From: Aeromonas sp. RU39B
GTDB taxonomy: Bacteria > Pseudomonadota > Gammaproteobacteria > Enterobacterales > Aeromonadaceae
Assembly (NCBI RefSeq): GCF_900156095.1
Contig: NZ_FTMJ01000001.1
Location: forward strand, 310,001-374,000
Length of the DNA stretch: 64,000 bases
Direction of reading: 5' to 3'
Shown one piece after another: positions 56,025 to 64,000 of this stretch. Made by a program: the position numbers and the translations under genes. Within the stretch, counting starts at the first letter, position 1; each line of letters opens with the position of its first letter. The notes under the pieces were generated by a model. That model was not told the DNA's origin and did no database searches. It worked only from the letters and a program-made list of their open reading frames with translations.

Positions 56025-57167
56025 TTAGCCCTGATGGGCCAGAATGGCGCGCTCCATCCGGTCCAGTGCCTCACGCAAGGTGGCGCGGGTGCAACCAAAG
56101 TTAAGACGGACAAACTGACCATTGCCAAACTGGGCTCCCGGCGAGAGTCCTACGCCGGCTTGCTCGAAGAAGGCGATAGGATTGTCCAGCCCCAGAGCGG
56201 CCACATCAATCCAGGCCAGATAGGTCGCCTGATGGCGCGCCAGATTGACTCCCGGCCAGCGGGCGACCGCCTCTTCAATCAGGGCCAGGTTGCCACGCAG
56301 GTAGTCCAGCTGCGCCTCGAGCCAGCTATCGCCACCCTCATAGGCGGCTTCAGCTGCCACAAACCCGAGCAGGTTGACGTCGGCGCAGATACCGCGCATC
56401 GCCTGCTGCAGACGAAAACGCAGCCGTTCGTTGGGGATCACCGCAAACGAGCAGCAAAGACCTGCGATGTTGAAGGTCTTGCTCGGTGCCATCATCACGG
56501 CACAGCGATCGGCCGCTTCCGGGCTGATGGCGCCATAGGGCAGGTGGCGGACGTTTTTGTCGAGGATGAGATCGCAGTGAATTTCATCGGAGCAGACCAC
56601 AAGATCGTGGCGCTCGGCAATCGCCTGAATGGCGAGCAATTCGTCTCGGGTAAAGGCGGTGCCACCCGGATTGTGCGGATGGCAAAGGAGCAGCAGATCG
56701 GCACCGGCCGCTTGCAGCTCAAGCTCTTCGAGATCCAGCACCCAGCGGCCATCTTGCTCGACCATCGGGACGTTCAGCAAGGGGCGATCATTGATGCCGG
56801 GGGCCAGCAGGAAGGGATAATAGACAGGTTTTGGCGTGATCACGCCGCGACCGGGCGCGGTCCAGGCACGGCACGCCAGGTTCAAACCCGGCACGACGCC
56901 TGGCAGAAACACCAGCCAGCTCGGATCAATTTGCCAGCCATAACGCTCGGCCAGACGATTGACAATCAGCTCGATAAGACGCGGGGAGGGACGGGAGTAG
57001 CCAAAAATGCCGTGCTCGACGCGCTTGCCCAGCGCCTCGATCACACACTCAGGGGAGCGAAAGTCGGTATCGGCGACCCACATCGGCAACACATCCTGGC
57101 CTTTGTATTTGTCCCACTTCAGGCTCATGGTGTTGCTGCGGTCAATTTCCTTATCAAAATCAAACAT
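56025..57167 (-). CDS. PatB/MalY-family PLP C-S lyase
   Basis: Fold-type I PLP enzyme of 380 residues, cystathionine beta-lyase or aminotransferase-like. PatB/MalY features are DVLPMWVADTDFRSP, FLPGVVPGLNLACRAWT, CHPHNPGGTAFTRDEL, VCSDEIHCDLIL and the PLP lysine in APSKTFNIAGL. The late arginine in FVRLNFGCTR binds the carboxylate. These enzymes release sulfide or thiols from cysteine conjugates; E. coli MalY also represses maltose genes. It stands alone, between the TAXI gene and a SetA-like exporter. Confidence 0.9.
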   Translation of the reverse strand: MFDFDKEIDRSNTMSLKWDKYKGQDVLPMWVADTDFRSPECVIEALGKRVEHGIFGYSRPSPRLIELIVNRLAERYGWQIDPSWLVFLPGVVPGLNLACRAWTAPGRGVITPKPVYYPFLLAPGINDRPLLNVPMVEQDGRWVLDLEELELQAAGADLLLLCHPHNPGGTAFTRDELLAIQAIAERHDLVVCSDEIHCDLILDKNVRHLPYGAISPEAADRCAVMMAPSKTFNIAGLCCSFAVIPNERLRFRLQQAMRGICADVNLLGFVAAEAAYEGGDSWLEAQLDYLRGNLALIEEAVARWPGVNLARHQATYLAWIDVAALGLDNPIAFFEQAGVGLSPGAQFGNGQFVRLNFGCTRATLREALDRMERAILAHQG

Positions 57168-57317
57168 ATTTTTTATCCATGTTCAGTCAGTCATCGGTCA
57201 CTGTACGGGGATGGCCGAGGCAGCGCAAGCCGCACAACTGCATTGACAGGACGCCGCAATCACCGCATATAGGGGAGTCTTTGCGCATATCCCTCCATTC
57301 AGTCCGGATTCAGTTTT

Positions 57318-58490
57318 ATGAATATGTTGTCAGCGCTGCGTGAACGCAGTGATCCCGTCTCCCTCTCCTTCCTCGGGGTAACCTTTACCACCGGCATGGC
57401 CGTGGCGCTGCAGGTGCCCACCTTGTCGCTGTTTCTGTCGCAAGAGGTGCAGGTCAGGCCGTTTCTGGTGGGGATGTTCTACACCATCAACGCCGTGGTC
57501 GGGATCCTGATCAGCCAGTGGCTCGGTCACCGCTCGGATCGCAAAGGGGATCGCAAGCAGTTGATCCTGCTCTGTTGTTTGTGTGGGGTGATGGTATCGC
57601 TGCTGTTTGCGTTTAATCGCAACTACTGGATGCTGGCCAGCCTTGGCGTGGTGCTTGGCAGCATTGCCGGGACCTCCAGCCCGCAACTGTTTGCCTTGGC
57701 GCGTGAGCATTCGGACCGGGAGGGTCGGCGCGCCGATATGTTCAGCTCGGTAATGCGGGCGCAGTTTTCGCTGGCCTGGGTCATTGGCCCACCGCTCGCC
57801 TTTGCCATTGCGATCGGTTACGGCTTTACCTTTATGTATCTGGCCTCAACCCTGGCGTTTCTGGTCTGCTGCGCCATTGCCTGGCGCTGGTTGCCGTCGC
57901 TGCCGCTGCCACCGGTGCCGGTGGGCGATGAGAAGGTGAGCAGCTGGCGTGATCCGGATGTGCGCATTTTGTTTCTGGCCAGCACCCTGATGTGGACCTG
58001 CAATAGCATGTATCTCATCAACATGCCGCTCTACATCACCCGTGAGCTGGGCATGGACGAAAAACTGGCCGGTATGCTGATGGGCACGGCGGCGGCGCTG
58101 GAGATCCCGTTTATGCTGCTGGCCGGTCACTACACGGCGCGTTTTGGCAAGCGCCCCATGATGCTGGTGGCGGTGCTGGCCGGTGTGCTGTTTTACGCCG
58201 GGCTGGTCACGCTGCACAGCGAGCAGGGATTGCTGATGCTGCAGCTGTTTAACGCCATCTTTATCGGGATTGTGGCCGGGATCGGTATGTCTTACTTTCA
58301 GGATTTGATGCCGGGGCGCGCCGGGGTGGCGACCACGCTTTTTACCAACAGCATCCGCACCGGCTCCATTGTGGCGGGCGGCATTGCTGGGGTGGTGGCT
58401 GAGCTTTGGAACTATCACGCCGTCTTTATGGTGGCGCTGGGATTGGCACTGCTTTCGCTGCTGGGTTGCACGCGAGTGCGCAATGTCTGA
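57318..58490 (+). CDS. SetA/SetB-like sugar efflux transporter
   Basis: MFS exporter of 390 residues with 12 membrane segments. It parallels E. coli SetA: QVPTLSLFLSQEVQVRPF, FYTINAVVGILISQWL, SSPQLFALAREHSD, MFSSVMRAQFSLAWVIGPPL and FQDLMPGRAGVATTLFTNSI. Set proteins export glucosides, lactose or sugar-phosphate-stress products. A second ATG two codons in (57324) is also possible. Ends 1 base from the convergent LysR gene. Confidence 0.9.
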   Translation: MNMLSALRERSDPVSLSFLGVTFTTGMAVALQVPTLSLFLSQEVQVRPFLVGMFYTINAVVGILISQWLGHRSDRKGDRKQLILLCCLCGVMVSLLFAFNRNYWMLASLGVVLGSIAGTSSPQLFALAREHSDREGRRADMFSSVMRAQFSLAWVIGPPLAFAIAIGYGFTFMYLASTLAFLVCCAIAWRWLPSLPLPPVPVGDEKVSSWRDPDVRILFLASTLMWTCNSMYLINMPLYITRELGMDEKLAGMLMGTAAALEIPFMLLAGHYTARFGKRPMMLVAVLAGVLFYAGLVTLHSEQGLLMLQLFNAIFIGIVAGIGMSYFQDLMPGRAGVATTLFTNSIRTGSIVAGGIAGVVAELWNYHAVFMVALGLALLSLLGCTRVRNV

Positions 58491-58491
58491 G

Positions 58492-59412
58492 TTACTCTGC
58501 CGCCTCGGGCGGCAGGTATTCATCGCGCAATAACCGCAAGAGCAGCTCGGTAGCCGGGCCCAGCTGGCCGGGGTCCTGGGTCAGCAGGTAGGTGTAAAGA
58601 CGCCGCTCGCTGCCGCTGACCAGCTTGAGCACTACCAGCTCGCCACGGCTGAGATCATCGACCACCAGATGTTCGGGCAGCCACCCATAACCGATCCCCT
58701 GCAGGATAAGTTGACGCGCTTCGTGCAGATGGGTCACCGCCCAGCTCAGATCGCTGCGATGACTCCAGTCAAACGAACGGTGAATGGGCGGGTGCAGGGT
58801 AATCTGGGTGTGCTCGAGCAGTTGCTCCTGGGTGAGGGCCTCGTCGCGGCGTGCCAGCGGATGATCGTGGCGGCAAACCGGTAACAGCTTGACCTCATCG
58901 AGCGGCAGGCCGCTGCGCTCGGCCGGCAGATGCTCGGTGATCATCAGATCGCCCGGCTGTAGCGCATTGAAGTGGCAGTGGATGCGCTCATGCAGATTGA
59001 TGCGGCACCCCCGCGAGCGGGGTTGAAAGCGCGCCAGCGCCCGTTGCAGCCGCTCACGCGGATAGAGCACCGAAATATAGAGGGTGATCTGGGTTTCCCA
59101 CTGCCGCTCAAGATTGCCAGCCAACTGCTCGAGCTCTTCCATCTGCATCAGCAGTTGGCGTGAGCGGTTTAAAAACAGGGTCCCGGCCGGAGTCAGCACC
59201 GCCTTGCGACCGCGCACCTCAAGCAGCGCCACGCCGAGTGATTGCTGCAGCTTGGCCACCGCATGATTGAGTGACGATTGGCTCTTGTTGAGTGCCTCGG
59301 CCGCCTGGGCGTAGCCGCCATACTCGACCACGGCCTGAAAGATGCGCCACTGCTCAATGGTACTTTTCGGTCGAAACATGCCGTTGCCCGCTAGAGTCCC
59401 TGTGTCAAGCAT
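58492..59412 (-). CDS. LysR-family transcriptional regulator
   Basis: Regulator of 306 residues. The helix-turn-helix reads GGYAQAAEALNKSQSSLNHA, VAKLQQSLGVALLE. The effector domain is complete (ITLYISVLYPRERL, LPEHLVVDDLSRGELVVLKL). The SSLNHAVAKLQ recognition helix sets it apart from the other two LysR proteins here. ATG 59412 has GGAG 9 bases upstream; ATG 59379 is an alternative. Target unknown. Confidence 0.88.
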   Translation of the reverse strand: MLDTGTLAGNGMFRPKSTIEQWRIFQAVVEYGGYAQAAEALNKSQSSLNHAVAKLQQSLGVALLEVRGRKAVLTPAGTLFLNRSRQLLMQMEELEQLAGNLERQWETQITLYISVLYPRERLQRALARFQPRSRGCRINLHERIHCHFNALQPGDLMITEHLPAERSGLPLDEVKLLPVCRHDHPLARRDEALTQEQLLEHTQITLHPPIHRSFDWSHRSDLSWAVTHLHEARQLILQGIGYGWLPEHLVVDDLSRGELVVLKLVSGSERRLYTYLLTQDPGQLGPATELLLRLLRDEYLPPEAAE

Positions 59413-59445
59413 ATCAAAACGCTCCGGGCGTTGCTGCGGGCAGCA

Positions 59446-60201
59446 TTATTTGGGCTGCGCCACAAAGGTCTTGCCGGTTTGGCCGCGGCTGTCACTGCCC
59501 ATCAGGTAGAGATAGAGCGGCATCAGGTCGGCCGGGGTCTTCAGGTTCATGGGATCTTCGGCTGGGAAGGCGCTGGCGCGCATCTTGGTGCGGGTGCCGC
59601 CCGGGTTGATGGTATTGACGCGCACTCCGGTATTTTCCAGCTCATCAGCCAGCACTTCCATCATGCCTTCGATAGCGAACTTGGAGATGGCGTAAGTGCC
59701 CCAATAGGCGCGGCCCTTGCGTCCCACACTGGACGAAGTGTAGATAATTGACGCATCGCCGTGCTGGCGCGCCGTCAGCCGTACCAGCGGCAATAGTGCC
59801 TGGGTCATCAGGAACTCAGACTTGACGTTGACCTGCATCAGCTCATCCCATTCGCGCTCGCGGATCTGCTCGAACGGGCAGAGGGTACCAAGCAGTCCGG
59901 CGTTAAACAGCACCCCGTCAAGGCGGCCAAACTGGCGCTCTAGCGCAGCGGCAATGCCTTGATAGTCGGCGGCACTGGCGCTGTGCAGATCGAGCGTCAC
60001 GATTGCCGGCAGTGGCGCTCCGAGCGCCTCAATCGCGGCGGAGGTGGCTTCGAGCTTGGACTGGGTTCTGCCGACCAGGATCAGGGTTGCGCCATGGGCG
60101 GCATAGGTGATGGCCGCTTCACGGCCAATCCCGTCGCCAGCGCCGGTTACCAGTATCACCTTGCCTGCCAGCAGTGTTTGATGGGCCTGATAATCCAGCA
60201 T
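59446..60201 (-). CDS. yciK: short-chain dehydrogenase YciK
   Basis: SDR oxidoreductase of 251 residues (E. coli YciK 252), physiological substrate unknown. The NAD(P) motif is LVTGAGDGIGREAA (about 15-28), NAG is in LFNAGLLGTLCPFEQI, and the catalytic Ser-Tyr-Lys are in YTSSSVGRKGR and YAISKFA. The tail INPGGTRTKMRASAFPAEDP matches YciK. The start is ATG 60201 with AAGGAAG upstream. It is divergent from sohB, as in E. coli. Confidence 0.93.
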   Translation of the reverse strand: MLDYQAHQTLLAGKVILVTGAGDGIGREAAITYAAHGATLILVGRTQSKLEATSAAIEALGAPLPAIVTLDLHSASAADYQGIAAALERQFGRLDGVLFNAGLLGTLCPFEQIREREWDELMQVNVKSEFLMTQALLPLVRLTARQHGDASIIYTSSSVGRKGRAYWGTYAISKFAIEGMMEVLADELENTGVRVNTINPGGTRTKMRASAFPAEDPMNLKTPADLMPLYLYLMGSDSRGQTGKTFVAQPK

Positions 60202-60358
60202 GATGCGCTTCCTTATGGTGACGGGTGCAGTCGGCAAGTGTACGCAGACGATCCGGCGCTTGACCAGTCCCCCGCGTAAAAATGTGAATCAAATTGAGGA
60301 GTTGTGTCATCATAAACCGGTGACATCGAAGCAGGCGGTGACCGCCGTGGAGGAGTGT

Positions 60359-61372
60359 GTGGAGTTTCTGAGTGAATACGGGCTGTTTGTGGCCAAAACC
60401 CTGACCTTGCTGTTGGCACTGGTTGCCGCTGTGGTGTTGGTCACCGTTGCCGGACGCGGCGCCGGGAAAGGGGGCAAGGGGCAGCTGGAGGTCACCGATC
60501 TGGGCGATGAGCTGGACGAGACGCGTGTACGCCTGCAGGCCATGCTGGCCAGTAAGGATGAGCGCAAGGCGCTCGAGAAGCAGCACAAGCAAGAGGTGAA
60601 GGCCCGCAAGGGGGGCGATCATCGCTCGCGCCTGTTTGTTATCGACTTCAAGGGCGGTATGGAGGCGCGCGAAGTGGCGGGCCTGCGTGAAGAGGTGAGC
60701 GCCATTCTGGCTGTTGCGACACCGCAGGACGAGGTGTTGGTGCGTCTCGAGTCCGGCGGCGGCGTGGTCCACGGTTACGGTCTGTGTGCCTCCCAGCTGC
60801 AGCGTCTGCGTGAGCACGAAATTCCGCTCACCGTTGCGGTAGACAAGGTGGCCGCGAGTGGCGGTTACATGATGGCCTGCGTGGCGGATCGCATTTTGGC
60901 GGCGCCGTTTGCTATTGTCGGCTCAATCGGTGTGGTGGCCCAGTTACCTAACTTCCATAAGCTGCTGAAAAAGCACGATATCGAGTTTGAGATGCACACC
61001 GCCGGCCAATACAAACGCACCCTGACCGTGTTTGGTGAGAACGATGACGAAGGGCGGGCCAAGTTTCGCGAAGAGCTGGCCGAGATCCATGAGCGCTTCA
61101 AGCAGTTTGTTGGTACCCATCGCCCGCAGCTGGATATCGACAAGGTGACCACTGGCGAGCACTGGCTGGCGAGCCAGGCGCTGGAGCTGGGGCTGGTTGA
61201 TGAGCTTAAAACCAGCGATGACTATCTGCTGGCGCAGGCGAAAACCCGCCGCGTGCTGGCGCTGCACTATCGTACCCGCAAGGGGCTGCTGGCCCGCCTT
61301 GGCAAGCAGGGCGCCGAAGGGGTGCTGGAAGGGGCAGGGCAACTGCTGGGACGTCATTCTCCCTGGCAGTAA
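60359..61372 (+). CDS. sohB: inner-membrane serine protease SohB
   Basis: Signal-peptide-peptidase-A family protease of 337 residues (E. coli 349). A single N-terminal helix anchors it (FVAKTLTLLLALVAAVVLV), and catalytic Ser167 (VAASGGYMMA) and Lys219 (AGQYKRTL) form the Ser-Lys dyad. I chose the GTG at 60359 (EFLSEYGLFVAK, like E. coli ELLSEYGLFLAK) with GGAGG 5 bases upstream. A longer frame from 60200 would overlap yciK. Confidence 0.92.
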   Translation: MEFLSEYGLFVAKTLTLLLALVAAVVLVTVAGRGAGKGGKGQLEVTDLGDELDETRVRLQAMLASKDERKALEKQHKQEVKARKGGDHRSRLFVIDFKGGMEAREVAGLREEVSAILAVATPQDEVLVRLESGGGVVHGYGLCASQLQRLREHEIPLTVAVDKVAASGGYMMACVADRILAAPFAIVGSIGVVAQLPNFHKLLKKHDIEFEMHTAGQYKRTLTVFGENDDEGRAKFREELAEIHERFKQFVGTHRPQLDIDKVTTGEHWLASQALELGLVDELKTSDDYLLAQAKTRRVLALHYRTRKGLLARLGKQGAEGVLEGAGQLLGRHSPWQ

Positions 61373-61402
61373 GACACCGGCGTTTACGTCGCCATACCAA
61401 AA

Positions 61403-61431
61403 GAGACCCGCCATCGGCGGGTCTCGTGTTT
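61403..61431. terminator. bidirectional terminator between sohB and astB
   Basis: GAGACCCGCC-ATC-GGCGGGTCTC, a 10-bp stem, is flanked by AAAA on the left and GTGTTTT on the right, serving both convergent genes. Confidence 0.82.
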
Positions 61432-61442
61432 TAGTGACATGG

Positions 61443-62780
61443 TTAGCGCTGGAAGGGGTAGATGGTGCCGAGCTTGAGGATCTGGGTCAGCTCGTCGAGC
61501 GCCGCCCGCGATTCAGTGATGAGCGCCGGATCGCGCAGATCATCGATGCTCAGGCGATCGCGATAGTGCTTGTCAATCCACTGGCCAAGACGCAGTTGCA
61601 GTGCCTCATCGAGCAGGCAGGCCGGATTGACGGCAGCGAGTTCCGTGTCGCTTAACGCCACCCGAAGGCGCAGGCAAGCCGGGCCGCCGCCGTTGCGCAT
61701 ACTCTGCTTCACATCCATAAAATACACGTGGCGAATGGGCGTCTCAAGGCCGGTCAAGCGTGCAAGGTAGGCCGCCACCGCCGGGTTATCACGGCACTCG
61801 GTCGGGGCAATCAGCGCCATCTGGCCGCTTGGCAAGCTGACCAGCTGGGTATTGAACAGGTAGGTCTGCACCGCATCCTGCAGTGACACCTCGGCAGTGG
61901 GCACCTCAATAAAATGCAGCTCGCCGTCCCCGAATTTTTCGCGGATTTCATGGCGTGCCGTTTGGGTGTCGAGGAAGGCCTGCTGGTGATAAAACAGCAC
62001 GTTGCCATTCCCCACCGCAATCACATCATTGTGAAATACCCCTTGGTCGATCACCGCCGGGTTTTGCTGGATAAAGACGCAGCTGTCGCTATCCAGGCCA
62101 TGCAGGCGCGCAATGGCTTGGCTGGCCTCCAGCGTCTGGCGCGCCGGATAACGGCTCGGGGCTGGGCGGCTTGGGTCAAAGGCGCTGCGACCATAGACAA
62201 ACAGCTCGACCCCGGCCTGCCCATAATCGGCGCACAGACGGGTATGGTTGGCGGCGCCCTCATCGCCAAAACTGTCGTGTTCGGGCAGATGGCGGTGATG
62301 GCAAAAATGGTGTTCATCACTGAACACGGCACGCAGAATGCGGCCGGTGACTTCGGGCTCGAGGGAGCGGTGAAATTTGTTGGTGAGGTTGGCGGGTGTA
62401 AAGTGGACCCGGCCATCGAAGGTGTCGGCACTGGGGGAGACGGTGGCGGCATTGGCCGTCCACATGCTCGATGCCGAATAGCAGGCGGCCAGCACGGCCG
62501 GTGCCTGCGCCGCTGCCTGACTCAGCACCCGGGCATCACTGCCGGTAAACCCCAGTCGGCGCAAGGTGGCAAGATCAGGGCGCTCCTGCGGGGCCAGTAC
62601 CCCTTGTACCAGCCCCAGATTGCGTAGCGAAGCCATCTTGGCCAGCCCCTGCTGGGCTGCTTCGCGGGGATTGGAGGTGGCGTGGGCATTATGTTGCGAG
62701 GCGACGTTTCCGAGCGATAAACCGGCATAATTGTGGGTCGGTCCCACCAGACCGTCGAAATTGGCTTCGACATGCTTCAT
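61443..62780 (-). CDS. astB: N-succinylarginine dihydrolase
   Basis: Second enzyme of the arginine succinyltransferase pathway, 445 residues (E. coli 447), turning succinylarginine into succinylornithine, CO2 and ammonia. Features are [63 protein letters not shown] and [18 protein letters not shown] with the catalytic Cys. ATG 62780 has AAGG 9 bases upstream; ATG 62789 touches that site. The other ast genes are not adjacent, unlike the E. coli astCADBE operon. Confidence 0.94.
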   Translation of the reverse strand: MKHVEANFDGLVGPTHNYAGLSLGNVASQHNAHATSNPREAAQQGLAKMASLRNLGLVQGVLAPQERPDLATLRRLGFTGSDARVLSQAAAQAPAVLAACYSASSMWTANAATVSPSADTFDGRVHFTPANLTNKFHRSLEPEVTGRILRAVFSDEHHFCHHRHLPEHDSFGDEGAANHTRLCADYGQAGVELFVYGRSAFDPSRPAPSRYPARQTLEASQAIARLHGLDSDSCVFIQQNPAVIDQGVFHNDVIAVGNGNVLFYHQQAFLDTQTARHEIREKFGDGELHFIEVPTAEVSLQDAVQTYLFNTQLVSLPSGQMALIAPTECRDNPAVAAYLARLTGLETPIRHVYFMDVKQSMRNGGGPACLRLRVALSDTELAAVNPACLLDEALQLRLGQWIDKHYRDRLSIDDLRDPALITESRAALDELTQILKLGTIYPFQR

Positions 62781-63123
62781 GAAGTCCATCCTTTTTGAGT
62801 GATTTCCCTATAACTGCATGGTCATTGCGCAGTGTATGCTGCTGCCCAAATCAGGGCATATCGCCATCATATCCTGTTTTCATGCGGCTTGTAACAAGAT
62901 GGTAACCACAGCTGTGGCAGCTTGTCAGCAGGGTGCACGGCAGGGGTAATCGAGACCCTGTCAAAAAAATTGGTTGCCTGAACCGGTAACGATTGGGCAT
63001 TAATAAAAATAAGCAATCCATCACAAGCAGACCCGTAAGGTTTGCTTTTTGCTGGTAAATCTCTTATACAGCCCCACAAAACTGCAGCCCCAATACCGGG
63101 GCCAAGAGGAAACGAGCTACAGC
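62781..63123. other. intergenic region between astB and topA
   Basis: About 340 bp, AT-rich towards topA, presumably with divergent promoters for both. I see no gene, RNA or clear operator. Confidence 0.5.
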
Positions 63124-64000
63124 ATGGGCAAATCTCTGGTCATCGTGGAGTCTCCGGCCAAAGCCAAGACCATCAACAAGTATCTGGGCAAAGACTATGT
63201 GGTCAAGTCCAGCGTGGGCCATATCCGCGACCTGCCGACCGCTGGCAGCGCGACCACGGGCGAGGCGAAGAAGCCGGCTGTCCGTGGCGTCAAGCTGAGC
63301 GAGGAGGAGAAGGCCGTCAAGGAGCGGCGCGCCCTGTTCAACCGCATGGGGATTAATCCGGAGCACGGTTGGGAGGCGCATTACCAGATCCTGCCTGGCA
63401 AGGAGAAAGTGGTCTCCGAGTTGCAGTCGCTGGCGGCCAAGGCTGACACCATCTATCTGGCAACCGACTTGGATAGAGAAGGGGAAGCCATCGCCTGGCA
63501 CCTGCGCGAGGTGATCGGGGGTGACGACAGTCGCTACAAGCGGGTGGTGTTTAACGAAATCACCCAGAGTGCCATCAAAGAGGCGTTCTCGCAGCCGTCG
63601 AACCTTAACATCGACCGGGTGAATGCTCAGCAGGCTCGTCGTTTCCTCGACCGGGTGGTGGGCTATATGGTGTCGCCGCTGCTGTGGAAGAAGCTGGCGC
63701 GTGGTCTCTCTGCCGGTCGGGTGCAATCGGTCGCAGTGCGCCTGATTGTGGACAAGGAGCGCGAGATCAAAGCATTTGTGCCGGTCGAGTTCTGGGATCT
63801 GCACGCTGACCTGCTGACCGGTAGCAAAACTGCCCTGCGCATGGAGGTGCAAAGCCACCTCGGCAAGGAGTTCAAGCCGGTTACCCAGGCCGAGACTCAG
63901 GCTGCGGTCGCGGCCCTCAAGGGTGTGCCCTATGTGGTGCAGAGTCGTGAAGATAAACCTACCGGCTCCAAGCCGTCGGCGCCGTTTATCACCTCGACCC
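63124..64000 (+). CDS. topA: DNA topoisomerase I, 3' end outside window
   Basis: Type IA topoisomerase relaxing negative supercoils; 292 N-terminal residues visible. The Toprim domain has [19 protein letters not shown] (active-site Glu) and the metal site [37 protein letters not shown] and [18 protein letters not shown] follow. The active-site Tyr lies beyond the window edge. The neighbourhood with sohB and yciK matches E. coli, apart from the astB insertion. Confidence 0.95.
   Translation, partial: MGKSLVIVESPAKAKTINKYLGKDYVVKSSVGHIRDLPTAGSATTGEAKKPAVRGVKLSEEEKAVKERRALFNRMGINPEHGWEAHYQILPGKEKVVSELQSLAAKADTIYLATDLDREGEAIAWHLREVIGGDDSRYKRVVFNEITQSAIKEAFSQPSNLNIDRVNAQQARRFLDRVVGYMVSPLLWKKLARGLSAGRVQSVAVRLIVDKEREIKAFVPVEFWDLHADLLTGSKTALRMEVQSHLGKEFKPVTQAETQAAVAALKGVPYVVQSREDKPTGSKPSAPFITST

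Overview
The window looks like a chromosomal segment of an Aeromonas (Gammaproteobacteria), possibly close to A. salmonicida. The reasons are the proteobacterial gene families, the topA/sohB/yciK neighbourhood, complete ugp and uhp systems, a formate hydrogenlyase island, and uniformly fairly GC-rich coding DNA. This is inferred from the proteins; no database was searched. No insertion sequence, prophage, CRISPR array or rRNA was seen. One tRNA gene is present, and it is the unusual one.

Layout: (1) 1-4172: a LysR regulator running off the left edge, divergent from a Fur-box-controlled TonB siderophore receptor, then gldA. (2) 4746-15299: a pyrimidine uptake and reductive degradation island. 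It has a four-gene NMT1-type ABC transporter, a RutR-like TetR regulator, preT-preA, dihydropyrimidinase and beta-ureidopropionase. Three matching TGACC-N4-GGTCA-type operators sit in front of both operons. (3) 15309-29135: two chemoreceptors flanking a melibiose pair (alpha-galactosidase and melB), ohr, a small methyltransferase-like membrane protein, and ugpBAECQ. (4) 29617-47404: a formate/selenium island. On the minus strand are hycBCDEFGHI, then the tRNA-Sec gene selC, then selA-selB. On the plus strand, divergent from hycB, are hydN, fdhF, a small unknown membrane protein, fhlA and fdhD. (5) 47477-52460: uhpT convergent with uhpABC. (6) 52639-64000: a second-type purA with a divergent LysR gene, an orphan TAXI binding protein, a PatB/MalY lyase, a SetA-like exporter, LysR, yciK, sohB, astB and the start of topA.

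Main result: selenocysteine appears to be recoded to the sense codon UGU. The tRNA-Sec (32934-33025, minus) has anticodon ACA instead of UCA. The selenocysteine codon of fdhF, residue 140 exactly as in E. coli FdhF, is TGT instead of TGA, and it is followed at once by a SECIS-like hairpin with a GGTCT loop. selA and selB are intact next door. Codon and anticodon have changed together, so the fdhF 'cysteine' at 140 is probably selenocysteine. I recall a 2016 report (Mukai and colleagues) of UGU-programmed selenocysteine in Aeromonas salmonicida; I could not verify it here, but if so the phenomenon is known. The tRNA also carries helix irregularities that deserve attention.

How the genes work together: FhlA with sigma-54 should drive both arms of the divergent 40.6-41.0 kb region, making FdhF (with FdhD sulfuration and Sec insertion) and the Hyc membrane hydrogenase, matured by HycI. 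The pyrimidine island should import a pyrimidine and release beta-alanine (or its methyl analogue), CO2 and ammonia under RutR-like control.
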